A DNA stretch of 64,000 nt from Sipunculus nudus (lineage: Eukaryota > Annelida > Sipuncula > Golfingiida > Sipunculidae), in contig CM049315.1 in assembly GCA_026874595.1 (NCBI GenBank), positions 18,067,664-18,131,663 on the forward strand, written 5' to 3'. A program made the position numbers and the translations under genes. Shown here one piece after another: positions 61,860-64,000 of the stretch. The notes beneath the pieces are model-generated. The model made no database searches, was not told the DNA's origin, and worked only from the letters and a program-made list of their open reading frames with translations. How positions within the stretch are numbered: position 1 is the first letter of the stretch; each line of letters starts with the position of its first letter.

Positions 61860-62560
61860 CCCAGGGAATCAGCGATTGGTGAACGGTCATGATTTATCGG
61901 ACCTAAGCCTTTCATTGGCTATTAGGCCCAAGGGTTCAACAGACAATAAATCCTTCCGATATTTTACCAGTGCAGAGCTATCAGTGCTAATCTCTAAAGA
62001 AGCATGCGACAGACAGGCAAGCAAAGGCCGCATCCCCCGGCGCCATGATACGACGGGAAGAAGATGGCGGCGTCATAATGGAAGGGATCGACTGATGATC
62101 AATCACGCCTCCCCCTAAATGGACTGAGCTTTCACCAGCAAGGCATCCTGGGACTGATCATAGCAGCTGGCGCCAGTGATAACGAGAAAGGCTATTGGCC
62201 GGTCTTTTATCATGGCATAAATGATCTTCTGTAGAATTCTTCTCGATAGTTCCCTATATGAAACCCCACCTTCCCGGTGCTTTTTGCAACGTTTTGATAC
62301 TATGGTATAGGTCTTAAAGCAGCATCCTGACAGCCAGGAAACTTTTTTATCATGATAATTTTTCCCGTCAGAGCCTATACATATTTACAGTGATGGTTTA
62401 GCATATGATATATCAAACCATGCAGTAGTGACCATACATCTCCTCAAACCCAATATACCGAAGGGAACCTTCAGATAAACGAGGAGAACCAATTGCAAAG
62501 AAGGAGTGCAACTTGCTGAAAGAGTGCCTTGTCTGCACGACGCTCCGCAGAATATTTATT
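61860..62560. promoter_or_regulatory. Candidate regulatory or upstream promoter block
   Basis: Distinctly GC-richer than its flanks and non-repetitive. It includes ttcattggctatt (inverted CCAAT), gaagatggcggcgtcata (a YY1-type AAGATGGCGGC core followed by an ATF-like cgtcat) and tatcatggcataaatgatc. Frames are short. It lies upstream of the receptor gene's visible exons, but no transcription start can be assigned. Confidence 0.3.
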
Positions 62561-63783
62561 TTAAGTTCATGTAATTGACATTAATGTAATTTTGGCTGTT
62601 GGAAATAATAAAACAAAACAGGGCTATAAATATTAAAACGAGGTTTCTTTGATAAGAGATGCTAGCAGCAAAAGCCGGTGAGTAAATCATATTAACATGC
62701 ACTACCTGACAGTGAGTAATATCATATTAACATGCAGTCTCTGAGAGAAGATGGGCACAAAAGGAAAATGTGAGTCGTTATACAAGGGAGTTCATCGATT
62801 TCGTGATTACACCGGAGGTTGTCAGGTGCGCCAGCCGCTATAACCGAGTCCGTCACCAGGGAAACGGCTAAAGCACGTGGATTTAAGAGCTATGTGGGAT
62901 TTCTCTGGGCTATTTACTAGGCCCGTCGCCATGGATATAGGGATCAGAGATGGGGCTGGCCGTTGATGAAAAGCGTCCATCAACACCGTTTCCTATTACA
63001 CTGTCGCTGTCTCTGGAGTGTAATGGGCTGTTGATGAAGGTTCGGCCATGAAAGGAAAAGTCACAGGAAAAATGAACCAAAATTTTTATCAATGAAAGGA
63101 AAACTTTGTCCAGGGGTCCACATTCTGTGGCCAACTAGGTGGAAAATATGTATACTCTAGCCTATATAATGCCTTCACAATCAGGTTTGAAAAAAATATT
63201 CACAATTCAGGAGGCCTTATAAATAAATATGCTATTTTGCGTTGATATGAGTAAATGTCATTTAGACAGCGCATGAATATAATAATTTCAAGGTATGTTC
63301 CCGGAAGGGGGGGGGGGGGAGGGGTAGAGGTTGACAGTGCAGTTTGATAAGAAGTTAATACAACGAAAATCCAGCAAAAATAACTGATTCTCTATCACTA
63401 TATGATGCGGCGATAAGATTTAGAATTAAACATCTTCATGTCTGCACATACACCGCGGCTGGCTTCGTCGTTTGAAACTCTCGTTGGTAAGACGACCCAT
63501 GAGAACACGTGAAATTATTTGATGATGTATATTTGATCTTCATGCATGTGTCCAATGAGCTTTGTCGTTTTGTAATAATATTATTTTGTCCGCATAGGAA
63601 CATATAACCGCATTTAACGAAAATAATTCATAAATTTATGTTCTCTGGTATCATACATGCTGAGATCGCGAAACTGAAGCCTGCATTCGCAAATAAGTAA
63701 TCAAAGGTAAATCGCAAAGTGTTGACCTCGTGAATATAAAGCCAACCACATGCATGCAGTCCTCCAGAGAAATTCCTTACAGC

Positions 63784-63785
<2 letters not shown>
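62561..63785. other. Upstream sequence, nothing firmly recognised
   Basis: Another GC-richer, non-repetitive stretch is at about 62800-63130. A G13 run is at 63307-63319. No coding frame is convincing on either strand. Confidence 0.4.

Positions 63786-63842
<57 letters not shown>
63786..63842. repeat. (TA)n microsatellite
   Basis: Alternating TA, about 57 bp. It is flanked by cagccca on the left and tgggctc on the right, so the whole forms a near-perfect inverted repeat able to extrude a cruciform. Confidence 0.9.
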
Positions 63843-63845
<3 letters not shown>

Positions 63846-63945
63846 GCTCCTCAGTTCCAGGATCTCGGCAAAACCTCTTTCCATATACAGGCTATATAAA
63901 TTATAAATTATATAAAGTAAATTTGCGTTACCTGCCATTAAAAAT

Positions 63946-64000
63946 AACAAGGGACCTATGGGTCACGACGCTCAGCTGTTATATATGATAAAAAAATATT
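63946..64000 (+). mobile_element. F1 family element, 5' end, cut by the window edge
   Basis: Reads acaagggacctatgggtcac then gacgctcagctgttatatat. It matches the 5' end at 22195 nearly base for base, so it is probably a younger relative of that copy. Confidence 0.7.

Overview
Eukaryotic, intron-rich, AT-rich DNA dominated by repeats. The repeat types (tandem-repeat-bearing elements with GACGG-type microsatellites and terminal hairpins, very long (TA)n and poly-G/C runs) together with the one clear gene point to a lophotrochozoan, most likely a bivalve mollusc. This assignment is inference. There are no bacterial operons, no CRISPR arrays and no rRNA.

One gene can be modelled with confidence. 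It lies on the minus strand between about 55.4 and 38.7 kb and has four visible exons, all joined through phase-1 introns with good splice sites: (1) a 322-residue extracellular region with Ig-like repeats, (2) a 61-residue thrombospondin type-1 (TSP1) module, (3) a 127-residue CUB module, and (4) a transmembrane segment with the whole cytoplasmic tail, stop codon and poly(A) signal. It resembles a THSD1-type receptor with an added CUB domain. The signal-peptide exon was not found and probably lies upstream, beyond or near the right edge. Two further minus-strand coding exons are plausible but unrecognised: 1456-1764, which looks like a first coding exon running off the left edge, and 15217-15727, a GC-rich exon with both splice sites.

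The rest is mostly mobile-element territory. Three families (called F1, F2 and F3 here) share one plan: a 5' subterminal motif that is the inverse of a 3' motif, a core of tandem repeats, often a GACGG-rich microsatellite, and a 3' hairpin. This matches non-autonomous Helentron-like elements (HINE, and the bivalve 'pearl' elements). F1 has copies at 2.0-2.8, 8.7-10.6, 22.2-26.5, 30.1-34.6 (minus), 56.4-57.7 and 63.9-64.0 kb, with a decayed one near 49.2-50.2 kb. F2 has copies at 6.8-7.3, 20.6-21.5 and 33.2-34.4 kb (minus, nested inside F1). F3 is at 43.2-45.15 kb, inside an intron of the receptor gene. Two unrelated core satellites, about 337 bp in F1 and 180 bp in F3, have each amplified most recently as trimers (1009 bp and 540 bp). 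A perfect palindrome, GGTGGCGCCACC, recurs at least 15 times in several sequence contexts.

Other elements: a hAT element with terminal inverted repeats, near-perfect 8-bp target duplications and a broken BED-finger reading frame (16.9-18.2 kb); a Harbinger-type MITE with TAA duplications (46.7-47.2 kb); a foldback element (5.8-6.5 kb); two tRNA-derived SINEs (about 13.8-14.0 and 57.4-57.7 kb); relics of retroelement reverse transcriptase/RNase H (36.7-37.0 and 57.1-57.2 kb); and several dispersed or tandem duplicates. GC-richer, non-repetitive, non-coding blocks near 52, 60 and 62 kb look like candidate regulatory DNA.
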